Source: Candidatus Pelagibacter sp. TMED239 (GTDB taxonomy: Bacteria > Pseudomonadota > Alphaproteobacteria > Pelagibacterales > Pelagibacteraceae). Taken from it: DNA of 7,394 bases. The position numbers were made by a program, and so were the translations under genes. The notes below the pieces were generated by a model. That model did no database searches and was not told the DNA's origin. It saw nothing but the letters and a program-made list of their open reading frames with translations. The DNA is taken from positions 13,466-20,859 of the forward strand of contig NHKK02000030.1 of the NCBI GenBank assembly GCA_002169475.2, read 5' to 3'. Within the stretch, counting starts at the first letter, position 1; each line of letters begins with the position of its first letter. Positions 1 to 7,383 of this stretch are shown here, one piece after another.

Positions 1-570
1 CATGTTTCAGGACATCCGAATAGAGAAGATTTGAAGGATATGTATCAATGGGTTAAACCGAGATGTGTAATACCAGTTCATGGTGAGCATAGACATATGA
101 TAGAACATATTAATTTTGCTAAGGAAATGCAGGTACCATACCCAGTGCAAGTTGAAAATGGCGATATTGTTAAATTATATCCGGGAAAAAAACCTGAAAT
201 ATATGATAAAGCTCCTAGTGGAAAATTATATCTTGATGGAAATGTGAGTGTAGACGAAGATTCTCACTCTATTAAAGATAGAAAAAATCTAAGTGCCAAT
301 GGTTATTTAGAAGTTACTATAATGATTACACCAAAAGGCAATATTCATAATAACCCAATATTGTCGTTTAGAGGTTTACCTGTTTATGAAAAAGATGAAT
401 TTGTTTACGGTTTAGAAGAGGAAATAGAAAAAACAACTAAATCATTTAGAATTGGAAGTAAGCAACAAGAAAATAATTTAATTGATGCTCTTAAAATTGC
501 ATGTAGAAAATTTTCAAAAGAAAAAACTGGAAAAAAACCTTTTACAAATATCAATTTGGTAAAAATTTAA
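1..570 (+). CDS. rnj: Ribonuclease J, C-terminal 189 residues (5' end outside window)
   Basis: The reading frame is open from the first base, so the gene begins upstream; only 189 residues remain of a family usually around 550 long. RNase J is a cytoplasmic metallo-beta-lactamase/beta-CASP nuclease with endonuclease and 5'-3' exonuclease activity in RNA maturation and decay. The visible part opens with HVSGHP (residues 1-6 of the fragment) and continues to PVHGE (about residues 25-29). These are the last beta-CASP/lactamase signatures, whose histidines line the active site. Residues from about 85 on match the small C-terminal domain of RNase J (a beta strand series including VTIMITPKG, then an amphipathic helix and a Lys-rich end). 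The upstream metal-binding HxHxDH motif cannot be checked here. It ends 37 bases before proS in the same direction. In alphaproteobacteria RNase J commonly lies just upstream of proS, which supports the call. Confidence 0.9.
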   Translation, partial: HVSGHPNREDLKDMYQWVKPRCVIPVHGEHRHMIEHINFAKEMQVPYPVQVENGDIVKLYPGKKPEIYDKAPSGKLYLDGNVSVDEDSHSIKDRKNLSANGYLEVTIMITPKGNIHNNPILSFRGLPVYEKDEFVYGLEEEIEKTTKSFRIGSKQQENNLIDALKIACRKFSKEKTGKKPFTNINLVKI

Positions 571-607
571 TTTGAATATTCTAATTTAAGAAATATTATT
601 GTTAAAT

Positions 608-1942
608 ATGCTTATATCGAAATTATTTATACCAATTTTAAAAAATATACCTTCAGAAGCAAAGATTAAATCACATCAATTAATGCTTAGGGTGGGAATG
701 ATAAAGCAAGCATCAGCAGGTATTTATTCTTGGTTACCACTCGGATTTAAGGTGATGAAAAAAATTGAAGATATTGTTCGTCAAGAACAAGATAAAATTG
801 GAGCACAAGAAATATTAATGCCCACAATTCAGTCAAGTGAAATTTGGAAAGAAAGTGGTCGATACGATGATTATGGTGAAGAGATGCTTAGAATTAAAGA
901 TCGTCAAAATAGAGAAATGCTTTATGGACCAACAAATGAAGAACAGGTTACTGAAATTTTTAGATCTTCAATAAAATCATATAAATCATTACCTCAGCTT
1001 TTATATCATATTCAGTGGAAATTTAGAGATGAAATAAGACCTAGATTTGGAATTATGAGAGGTAGAGAATTTTATATGAAAGATGCATATTCTTTTGATG
1101 TTACAGATGATGAGGCAATTTTTCCTTATAATAAATTTTTTTTATCTTATCTCAGAACATTTAAAAGATTGTCATTAACAGCAATTCCTATGGCAGCAGA
1201 TACAGGGCCAATAGGTGGAAACTTATCTCATGAGTTTATAATTCTTGCAGATACAGGAGAAAGTAAAATTTTTACGGATAAAAGAATTTTTGATTTAAAT
1301 TGTGACAATACAAAATTAGAAAAATCCTCATTAGAAGAGATGAGAAAAATGTATGAAAAATATTATGCAGTCACTGATGAAAAATTTAACAAAGATGAAT
1401 TTGAGAAAATTGTAAATGAAGAAAATAGATTGATAACAAAAGGTATTGAGGTAGGACATATTTTTTATTTTGGTGATAAATATTCAAAAGCGATGGATAC
1501 AGCTGTTGATTTGCCTGGTGGAAAAAAAGATTTTGTTAAAATGGGCTCTTATGGAATAGGAGTTTCCAGACTAGTGGGTGCAATTATAGAAGCAAAATAT
1601 GATGAAAAAAATGAAGTCATGAAATGGCCACTGTCTGTTGCTCCATATGATGTTGGACTTATTCCAATGATAAATAAAAATGATACATCTGCATTAGAAA
1701 AAGCAATCAATATTAATAAAGAATTAAGCAGCAATAACATTGAGATAATCATTGATGATACAGATGAAAACTATTCATCTAAAATTAAAAAAATGAATTT
1801 AATTGGTGCTCCATATCAAATAATTATTGGAAAAAAATCTGAAGGTGATCTCCTAGAATTTAAAGAAACTGGAGAGGAGTCTCATAACTTATCTTTAGAT
1901 AAAATTATTGAAATTATAACAAAACAAAAAGCTTCGAATTGA
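608..1942 (+). CDS. proS: Prolyl-tRNA synthetase, short alphaproteobacterial type
   Basis: A 444-residue class II synthetase that charges tRNA(Pro) with proline in the cytoplasm. Motif 1 lies at about residues 38-72 (GIYSWLPLG through MP), the GPTNEE element at 107-112, motif 2 at about 136-164 (FRDE, RGREFYMKDAYSFD), and motif 3 at 313-328 (GSYGIGVSRLVG). The TGPIGGNLSHEF segment is at 199-210 and the anticodon-binding domain runs from about 341 to the end. The stretch between SHEF and motif 3 is only about 100 residues, so the large INS editing domain of E. coli-type ProRS is reduced to a remnant, as is usual in alphaproteobacteria; the gene is not truncated. I chose ATG 608 because MLISKLFIPIL aligns with the normal family N-terminus; an in-frame TTG at 599 would add three residues. 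There is no convincing Shine-Dalgarno sequence. The stop codon overlaps the lolC start. Confidence 0.97.
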   Translation: MLISKLFIPILKNIPSEAKIKSHQLMLRVGMIKQASAGIYSWLPLGFKVMKKIEDIVRQEQDKIGAQEILMPTIQSSEIWKESGRYDDYGEEMLRIKDRQNREMLYGPTNEEQVTEIFRSSIKSYKSLPQLLYHIQWKFRDEIRPRFGIMRGREFYMKDAYSFDVTDDEAIFPYNKFFLSYLRTFKRLSLTAIPMAADTGPIGGNLSHEFIILADTGESKIFTDKRIFDLNCDNTKLEKSSLEEMRKMYEKYYAVTDEKFNKDEFEKIVNEENRLITKGIEVGHIFYFGDKYSKAMDTAVDLPGGKKDFVKMGSYGIGVSRLVGAIIEAKYDEKNEVMKWPLSVAPYDVGLIPMINKNDTSALEKAININKELSSNNIEIIIDDTDENYSSKIKKMNLIGAPYQIIIGKKSEGDLLEFKETGEESHNLSLDKIIEIITKQKASN

Positions 1943-3174
1943 TTTCTACATTAGAGAAAGAAATTACTTTTAGATTTTTAAAAGCAAGAAAGAAAGATGG
2001 CTTTTTAAATGTTATCTCAATTTTTTCTTTTATTGGAATAAGTCTTGGGGTTGCTGTTTTAATTATTGTGATGTCAGTAATGAATGGTTTTAGAACAGAA
2101 TTAATCAATAAAATTGTTGGATTTAATTCTCATATAACTGTCAAACCATATAGTCAGGAAGGTATTAATCTAATTAAATTGAATAATAAAAATTTAAGAT
2201 CAATTGCAAAAAACATGATTTTTAGTAATTCTGGTGAAGCAATAATATTAAAAAATAATACATCTAAAGGAATTATTTTAAGAGGATATAAAAGTAACAA
2301 GTTTTCGGATTTAGAAATAATAAAAAATGAAAAATTTAAAGGTGATAAATCAAAGCTTACTAAAAATTCTATTTCTATAGGAAATGAATTAAGTTTTTCT
2401 TTAAATCTAAAAATTGGTGATGAAATTACCTTAATGTCTCCTTCTGGTGTTGAAACAATAATTGGTAGCATGCCCAAACAAAAAACTTTTATTATAACAT
2501 CAATTTTTAATAGTGGTTTAGCCGATTTTGATAATAATATAGCAATTATAAATCTTGATACATTAGATGAATTTTTTTCTTATGAATTTAACAACAGGAA
2601 TTTAGAAATTTATTTAAAAAATCCAAAAGACATTGAGAATCAAAAACAAATAGTTAAAAAAATTTTTATTGATGAATTTATTTATACTTGGGCTGATATG
2701 AATAATTCATTATTTTCTGCATTAAAAGTAGAACGTAACGTTATGTTTATAATACTATCATTAATAATTATAGTTGCTGCTTTTAATATTATTTCTGGGT
2801 TAACAATTTTAGTTAAAAATAAAACTAGAGATATTGCAATTTTAAAATCTATTGGTGTTTTGAATAAATCAATTATAAAAGTTTTTTTTTTAATTGGTGT
2901 TATAATAGGTACCACAGCAACTATTTTTGGAATTTTTTTAGGAGTTACTTTTTCACTTTATATAGAAAACTTTAGACAATTTTTAAGTTCTACATTCAAT
3001 ATAAGTTTATTTCCAGAAGAAATATACTTTTTAAGTAAAATGCCATCAGAGATAAATTTTTCATCAATTGTTATAATATCAATTTGTTCAATATTAATAA
3101 CAATAATTGTTTCAATATTTCCTGCGTTTAAAGCTGCTAAACTCGACCCCATCAAGGCTTTAAAGTATGAATAG
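1939..3174 (+). CDS. lolC: Lipoprotein-release ABC transporter permease (LolC/LolE family)
   Basis: A 411-residue inner-membrane protein with the MacB-like periplasmic domain plus FtsX layout. TM1 is about residues 24-47, the periplasmic domain about 48-265, TM2 about 267-292, TM3 about 315-340 and TM4 about 375-396. The C-terminus AFKAAKLDPIKALKYE is the conserved family ending. The ISGLTILVKNKTRDIAILKSIG stretch is split here: ISGLTILV (285-292), then KTRDIAILKSIG (295-306), the cytoplasmic coupling region that contacts LolD. Residues about 167-183, ending in MPKQKTF, sit where E. coli LolC has the hook that holds LolA; this assignment is by eye. Translation must start at TTG 1939, since the frame has a stop at 1909 and no ATG or GTG before Met45 inside TM1. 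The TTGA overlap with the proS stop suggests coupled translation. Only one LolC/LolE-type gene is present next to lolD, so a homodimeric (LolF-like) complex is possible. Confidence 0.95.
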   Translation: MISTLEKEITFRFLKARKKDGFLNVISIFSFIGISLGVAVLIIVMSVMNGFRTELINKIVGFNSHITVKPYSQEGINLIKLNNKNLRSIAKNMIFSNSGEAIILKNNTSKGIILRGYKSNKFSDLEIIKNEKFKGDKSKLTKNSISIGNELSFSLNLKIGDEITLMSPSGVETIIGSMPKQKTFIITSIFNSGLADFDNNIAIINLDTLDEFFSYEFNNRNLEIYLKNPKDIENQKQIVKKIFIDEFIYTWADMNNSLFSALKVERNVMFIILSLIIIVAAFNIISGLTILVKNKTRDIAILKSIGVLNKSIIKVFFLIGVIIGTTATIFGIFLGVTFSLYIENFRQFLSSTFNISLFPEEIYFLSKMPSEINFSSIVIISICSILITIIVSIFPAFKAAKLDPIKALKYE

Positions 3175-3844
3175 TTTTCTACAAATAAAAAATATTTCTA
3201 AAAGTTTTTTTACTGAAAAAAAAATAAATGTATTAAAAAAATTATCATACGAATTTCAAAAAGGTAAAGTTTATGCATTAATGGGACCTTCAGGCTCAGG
3301 AAAATCAACTTTATTAAATTTAATTTCACTAATTGATAGACCAACTTTAGGAACAATTAAATTTAATAAGAAACAAGTAAACTTTAACGACAGTAAAAAA
3401 AATGATATTTTTCGAGCAAAAAATATAGGTATTGTTTATCAACAGAACAACCTTCTCCCTGACTTTACGGCACTAGAAAATGTTTATTTAGCGTGTTTAT
3501 CAATTAATAATAATAAGGATTTAGCAATATCAAAGGCTGAAGATTTATTAAAAAAAATTGGATTATCAAATCGGTTAAATCATTTTCCATCACAATTATC
3601 TGGTGGAGAGTCTCAAAGAGTAGCGATAGCTAGAGCAATAATTAATGATCCTGAAATTATTCTTGCAGACGAACCTACTGGAAGTTTAGATTTAAAAAAT
3701 GCAAAAGATATATTTGAACTTTTAAATACTCAGAAAAAACCTAATAGATTGATAATATTTGCAACTCATAATAGATTTTTTGCCAATAAGGCTGATTGCC
3801 TTTTAGAGATGTCAGATGGTAATATAAAATCTATTAATGTCTGA
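3167..3844 (+). CDS. lolD: Lipoprotein-release ABC transporter ATPase LolD
   Basis: A 225-residue cytoplasmic ABC ATPase that powers release of outer-membrane lipoproteins from the inner membrane to LolA, working with the permease encoded just upstream. All nucleotide-binding motifs are intact: Walker A GPSGSGKST at 40-48, the Q-loop at about 92 (YQQNNLLPDFTALENV), signature LSGGESQR at 144-151, Walker B IILADEP at 164-170 with catalytic Glu169, the D-loop SLD at 173-175, and the H-loop His201. The length and the YQQNNLLPDFTALENV region fit the LolD/MacB branch of small ATPases rather than a general importer. ATG 3167 overlaps the end of lolC by 8 bases. A weak AAGG at 3154-3157, 9 bases upstream, may serve as ribosome-binding site. 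The neighbour lolC makes LolD the best choice over FtsE or MacB-type relatives. Confidence 0.95.
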   Translation: MNSFLQIKNISKSFFTEKKINVLKKLSYEFQKGKVYALMGPSGSGKSTLLNLISLIDRPTLGTIKFNKKQVNFNDSKKNDIFRAKNIGIVYQQNNLLPDFTALENVYLACLSINNNKDLAISKAEDLLKKIGLSNRLNHFPSQLSGGESQRVAIARAIINDPEIILADEPTGSLDLKNAKDIFELLNTQKKPNRLIIFATHNRFFANKADCLLEMSDGNIKSINV

Positions 3845-6800
3845 GTCTTTAACACAAAATTTTAACCATTTAAAAATTCATTCGCAATATTCAATTTGTG
3901 AAGGTGCATTAAAAATTGATGATTTAAAGGAACATTCAAAGTTAAATAAAATTAAATCAATCGGTCTTTGCGATACAGTAAATTTATGTGGCGCTTTAGA
4001 ATTTGCTGAAAAAATTTCAAAAGTTGGTACTCAACCAATTATAGGAACTCAAATAAATTTTAAATTTGAAGATACAATTGGATTGTTACCTTTATTTGCC
4101 CTTAGTGAAGATGGTTATAAAAGAATAATTGAATTATCATCAATTTCATATCTAAAGAATGATAATTTATCTGATCCACACCTAGACTTTAATGAATTAT
4201 TGAAAGAAAATAAAGGTGTATCAATTTTTTCTGGAACAGTTTTTGGGTTATTTGGCAAATTATTTGAAAAAGGTAAATTTATTGAAATAAAAAATTTGTA
4301 TGAAAAGTTAAAAATAAAATTTAAGGATAGATTTTATTTGGAAATTCAAAGGCATAATGATCAAAATGAAATAGGATTTGAAAAATTTAATTTAAATAAA
4401 TCTTTAGAATTAGAAATTCCTTTAATTGCTACAAATGAAGTTTTTTATTTAAATAAAGATATGCATGAAGCTCATGATGCTCTTATTTGTATTGGAAATA
4501 AATCGTACATTAATGATAAAAATAGAATAAGATTTAGCGATCAACATTACTTTAAAAATAATTCTGAAATGTCTGAATTATTTGCTGATTTACCAGAAGC
4601 TTTGGAAAATAACTATAATTTTCCCTTAAGATGTAACTTTAGACCTTTGTTTTCGAACCCAGTTTTACCAAATATAAGTTCTGAACAAGGTGGTAATGCT
4701 GACAAAATTTTAAAAAAAGACTCATTAGATGGTTTAAAAATTAAATTTGATAAAATATTTGGTGTTAATTCAAGTGAACTTGAAAATAACAAAACTTTTT
4801 TAGACTACAAGGCAAGATTAGATCATGAATTGTCTATTATTATTGAAATGAAATATTCAAGTTATTTTTTAATTGTTTCTGATTATATTAAATGGGCAAA
4901 AAATAACGATATTCCAGTTGGACCCGGAAGAGGTTCCGGTGCTGGATCATTAGTAGCTTGGTGCCTTTCAATTACTGATGTTGATCCAATTAAGTTCAAC
5001 TTAATCTTTGAAAGATTTTTAAATCCTGACAGAATTTCTATGCCTGATTTTGATATTGATTTCTGCGAGGAAAAAAGGGATCTAGTTTTTGAATATCTTA
5101 CAAAAAAGTACAAAGATAGCGTTGCTCATATTATAACTTTTGGAAAATTAAAAGCCCGAATGGTTATTAGAGATGTAGGTAGAGTTTTGGGTTTACCTTA
5201 TGGTTTTGTAGATAGTATTTCAAAAATGATACCTTTCGATCCTTCAAGACCTCAAAATTTGACAGAATGTATAGCCGGTGAACCTAGATTGCTAAAACTT
5301 GTTAATGAAGATCCTAGAGTTAAAAAGTTGACTGATCTATCTTTAAAGTTAGAAGGTTTAAATCGAAATGTAGCAACTCATGCAGCAGGAGTGGTCATTG
5401 CAGATAAAAAACTTACTGAACTAGTTCCGTTATATAAAGACATTTCTGCAGATTTGTTATTACCGTCAACCCAATTTGATATGTATTCAGCAGAAAATGC
5501 TGGATTAGTTAAATTTGATTTTTTGGGCTTAAAAACACTAACAGTAATTAACAATACACAAAAATTAATTAAAAAGTCAAATAAAGACTTTGATATAGAG
5601 AAAATTGATTATGAAGATCAAAAAGTTTTTGACTTACTATCAACAGGTAAAACTGTAGGCTTGTTTCAAATTGAAAGTACCGGAATGAGAGATGCTTTAG
5701 TTCAAATGAAACCAAATCATATAGAAGATATTATAGCTCTGGTTGCTCTTTATAGGCCCGGTCCTATGAGTAATATTCCTACATATAATGATTGTAAACA
5801 CGGCAAAAAATCTCCAGATTACCTTCATCCGTTTTTAGAAGATATTCTAAAACCAACTTATGGAGTTATTATTTATCAAGAACAGGTAATGCAAATAGCT
5901 CAAAAATTATCAGGTTTTACTGCTGGACAAGCTGATCTTTTAAGAAGGGCTATGGGTAAAAAGAAAAGGGCAGAATTAGAAAAACAAAAACAAGGTTTTA
6001 TTTCTGGTGCTATAAAAAATGGAATTCCTAAAGACGTTGCTGCTGGTATATTTTTAAAGATAGAGCCTTTTGCAGAATATGGTTTTAATAAAAGTCATGC
6101 AGCAGCATATGCAATAATTTCATATCAAACAGCTTTTTTAAAAACTTATTATCCAAAAGAATTTATAGCTGCTTCAATGACAATGGATATTTCAAATCAA
6201 ACTAAATTAAGTGAATTTTATGAAGAATTAATAAGACTTAATGTAAATGTAATAAGACCCAACATTAACGAATGTTTTGCAGATTTTAGAACTATAGATG
6301 ATAATTTCTATTATGCTTTAGGAGGTATAAAAGCAGTAGGTTATGATGCTATCTCTAATATAGTTGATGAAAGAACCAAAAATGGAAAATTTAAATCTAT
6401 AAATGATTTTTTAAATAGAGTTAATCCTAAAGATATAAATAAACTTCAATTAGAAGGTTTAGTTAAAGCAGGTGCTTTTGATAGTTTAAATCCAAATAGG
6501 CAATCATTATTTGAATCTATTCCAAATTTTATATCAAAAACTAAAAATATTTTTGAAAATAAAGCAGCTAATCAAATTGATTTGTTTGCAGAAGATGAAG
6601 AAAATCAAAATAATATAATTAACAATATAGAAGATTGGAAATTTGAAGAACGTTTATCAAAAGAATTTGAAGCTGTTGGTTTTTTTATTTCAGATCATCC
6701 ACTTAATCAATTCACTGAAATTTTTGATGATTATAAAATCAAAGATTATTCTATTTTTAATTCAAGTAATGAGATTATAGATGCAAATATTGCAGCAACC

Positions 6801-7253
6801 TTATTAAAAATTCAAGAAAGAAAAACTGCAAAAGGAAATTCTTATGCTATATTAAAGTTAACTGATTTAAATAGTGTTTTTGAATTATTTATATTTTCAG
6901 ATATTTTAGAATTGAATAGAGAGATTTTAAAAGAAGGTAATTCATTAATTTTAACTTTAATTAAAAATATTTCAAATGATGAAAATAGATTTAGACGAGT
7001 AAATGTCCAAAAAATTGCGTCTTTAAAAGATTTGTTTAGCAGCCCAATTAACGAAGTTTTTTTTGAAGTAAAATCTGAAGAGCAAATTTATGAAATTTCA
7101 AATTTATTAAATGCAGATGGTAAAACAGTGATTAATATTAATTTATCTATCGATGATAAAAGCTTAAAATTTAGACTTAAAAATACTAGGAATTTAGATC
7201 GAAAATCTATCAATCTGTTAAGAAAAAGAGAAATTTCATGCACAATAACATAA
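3837..7253 (+). CDS. dnaE: DNA polymerase III alpha subunit (replicative polymerase)
   Basis: A complete 1138-residue DnaE1, the polymerizing subunit of the replisome, close to the family's usual length of about 1150. The PHP domain comes first (HLKIHSQYS at 11-19), then the palm with PGRGSGAGS at 363-371 and PDFDIDF at 403-409. Asp406, Asp408 and Asp561 (KFDFLGLKTL) match the three catalytic aspartates of E. coli DnaE. HAAGVV starts at 515. The fingers carry TYGVIIYQEQVMQIA (from 674) and EYGFNKSHAAAYA (from 747). A helix-hairpin-helix region is near 860-890, the clamp-binding motif QIDLF is at 913-917, and an OB fold starts around 983. The PHP metal site is degenerate (Lys13 in place of the first histidine; DTVN at 46-49 where active enzymes have DHGN), so proofreading must come from a separate DnaQ-type exonuclease. 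ATG 3837 overlaps lolD by 8 bases, with no clear Shine-Dalgarno sequence. Confidence 0.98.
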   Translation: MSESLTQNFNHLKIHSQYSICEGALKIDDLKEHSKLNKIKSIGLCDTVNLCGALEFAEKISKVGTQPIIGTQINFKFEDTIGLLPLFALSEDGYKRIIELSSISYLKNDNLSDPHLDFNELLKENKGVSIFSGTVFGLFGKLFEKGKFIEIKNLYEKLKIKFKDRFYLEIQRHNDQNEIGFEKFNLNKSLELEIPLIATNEVFYLNKDMHEAHDALICIGNKSYINDKNRIRFSDQHYFKNNSEMSELFADLPEALENNYNFPLRCNFRPLFSNPVLPNISSEQGGNADKILKKDSLDGLKIKFDKIFGVNSSELENNKTFLDYKARLDHELSIIIEMKYSSYFLIVSDYIKWAKNNDIPVGPGRGSGAGSLVAWCLSITDVDPIKFNLIFERFLNPDRISMPDFDIDFCEEKRDLVFEYLTKKYKDSVAHIITFGKLKARMVIRDVGRVLGLPYGFVDSISKMIPFDPSRPQNLTECIAGEPRLLKLVNEDPRVKKLTDLSLKLEGLNRNVATHAAGVVIADKKLTELVPLYKDISADLLLPSTQFDMYSAENAGLVKFDFLGLKTLTVINNTQKLIKKSNKDFDIEKIDYEDQKVFDLLSTGKTVGLFQIESTGMRDALVQMKPNHIEDIIALVALYRPGPMSNIPTYNDCKHGKKSPDYLHPFLEDILKPTYGVIIYQEQVMQIAQKLSGFTAGQADLLRRAMGKKKRAELEKQKQGFISGAIKNGIPKDVAAGIFLKIEPFAEYGFNKSHAAAYAIISYQTAFLKTYYPKEFIAASMTMDISNQTKLSEFYEELIRLNVNVIRPNINECFADFRTIDDNFYYALGGIKAVGYDAISNIVDERTKNGKFKSINDFLNRVNPKDINKLQLEGLVKAGAFDSLNPNRQSLFESIPNFISKTKNIFENKAANQIDLFAEDEENQNNIINNIEDWKFEERLSKEFEAVGFFISDHPLNQFTEIFDDYKIKDYSIFNSSNEIIDANIAATLLKIQERKTAKGNSYAILKLTDLNSVFELFIFSDILELNREILKEGNSLILTLIKNISNDENRFRRVNVQKIASLKDLFSSPINEVFFEVKSEEQIYEISNLLNADGKTVININLSIDDKSLKFRLKNTRNLDRKSINLLRKREISCTIT

Positions 7254-7261
7254 ATAAACAC

Positions 7262-7290
7262 TTGTTTAATATAAAAAATCTTAGTACATA
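7262..7290 (+). promoter_or_regulatory. Probable sigma70-type promoter for rpsB
   Basis: TTGTTT (7262-7267) and TACATA (7285-7290) are separated by exactly 17 bases, the optimal spacing for the housekeeping sigma factor, and begin 8 bases after the dnaE stop. Transcription would start near 7296-7299, giving a leader of about 85-88 bases that includes the whole structured element before the ATG at 7384. In such AT-rich DNA -10-like hexamers are frequent by chance, so the support comes from the spacing, the location in the only real intergenic gap, and the structured leader directly downstream. An alternative -10 is CATAAT at 7287-7292. Confidence 0.5.
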
Positions 7291-7310
7291 ATTGCTAAAT
7301 TAAATTAACA

Positions 7311-7377
7311 CGCACACAGTTGTTGGTTTTATACCTCCGGTCCTTAATTGGAAATTACTGTGGTGGCTTAACCGGGA
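7311..7377 (+). promoter_or_regulatory. Structured mRNA leader upstream of rpsB (probable S2 autoregulatory element)
   Basis: Bases 7315-7320 (CACAGT) pair perfectly with 7357-7362 (ACTGTG). Bases 7311-7313 extend the helix to 7363-7365 with one G-U pair and a single bulged A at 7314. Within the loop, CCGGT (7337-7341) can pair with ACCGG (7371-7375), extendable by a U-G pair 7336/7376, forming a pseudoknot that covers the GGGA ribosome-binding sequence (7374-7377) located 6 bases before ATG 7384. Small hairpins 7325-7327/7333-7335 and 7342-7343/7350-7351 fit on either side of the pairing loop. The 7311-7376 segment has 31 G or C in 66 bases, far above its surroundings. It is known that Candidatus Pelagibacter ubique has a candidate cis-regulatory RNA upstream of the S2 gene. 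That this one represses rpsB when S2 is in excess is inference. Confidence 0.72.
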
Positions 7378-7383
7378 ATAAAT

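Noticed and set aside
599..607. TTG at 599 as the start of proS
   Set aside because: It adds only three residues before MLISKLF, which already matches the usual ProRS N-terminus, and has no better ribosome-binding site than ATG 608.
571..607. Terminator or small gene between rnj and proS
   Set aside because: The 37 bases hold no GC-containing stem-loop and no room for a gene.
1549..2915. Open frames on the - strand opposite proS and lolC (1549-1752, 1914-2108, 2154-2477, 2682-2915)
   Set aside because: They lie wholly antisense to well-identified genes, have low-complexity Ile/Leu/Phe-rich translations that follow from AT-rich sense codons, and show no family motif or ribosome-binding site.
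2958..5113. Open frames on the - strand at 2958-3155 and 4883-5113
   Set aside because: They are shadows of the lolC C-terminus and of the dnaE palm region; no recognizable protein features.
7255..7268. Small hairpin TAAAC/GTTTA after the dnaE stop as a terminator
   Set aside because: The stem has one G-C pair and no clean U-tract follows; it also overlaps the proposed -35 element. It is too weak to call an intrinsic terminator.
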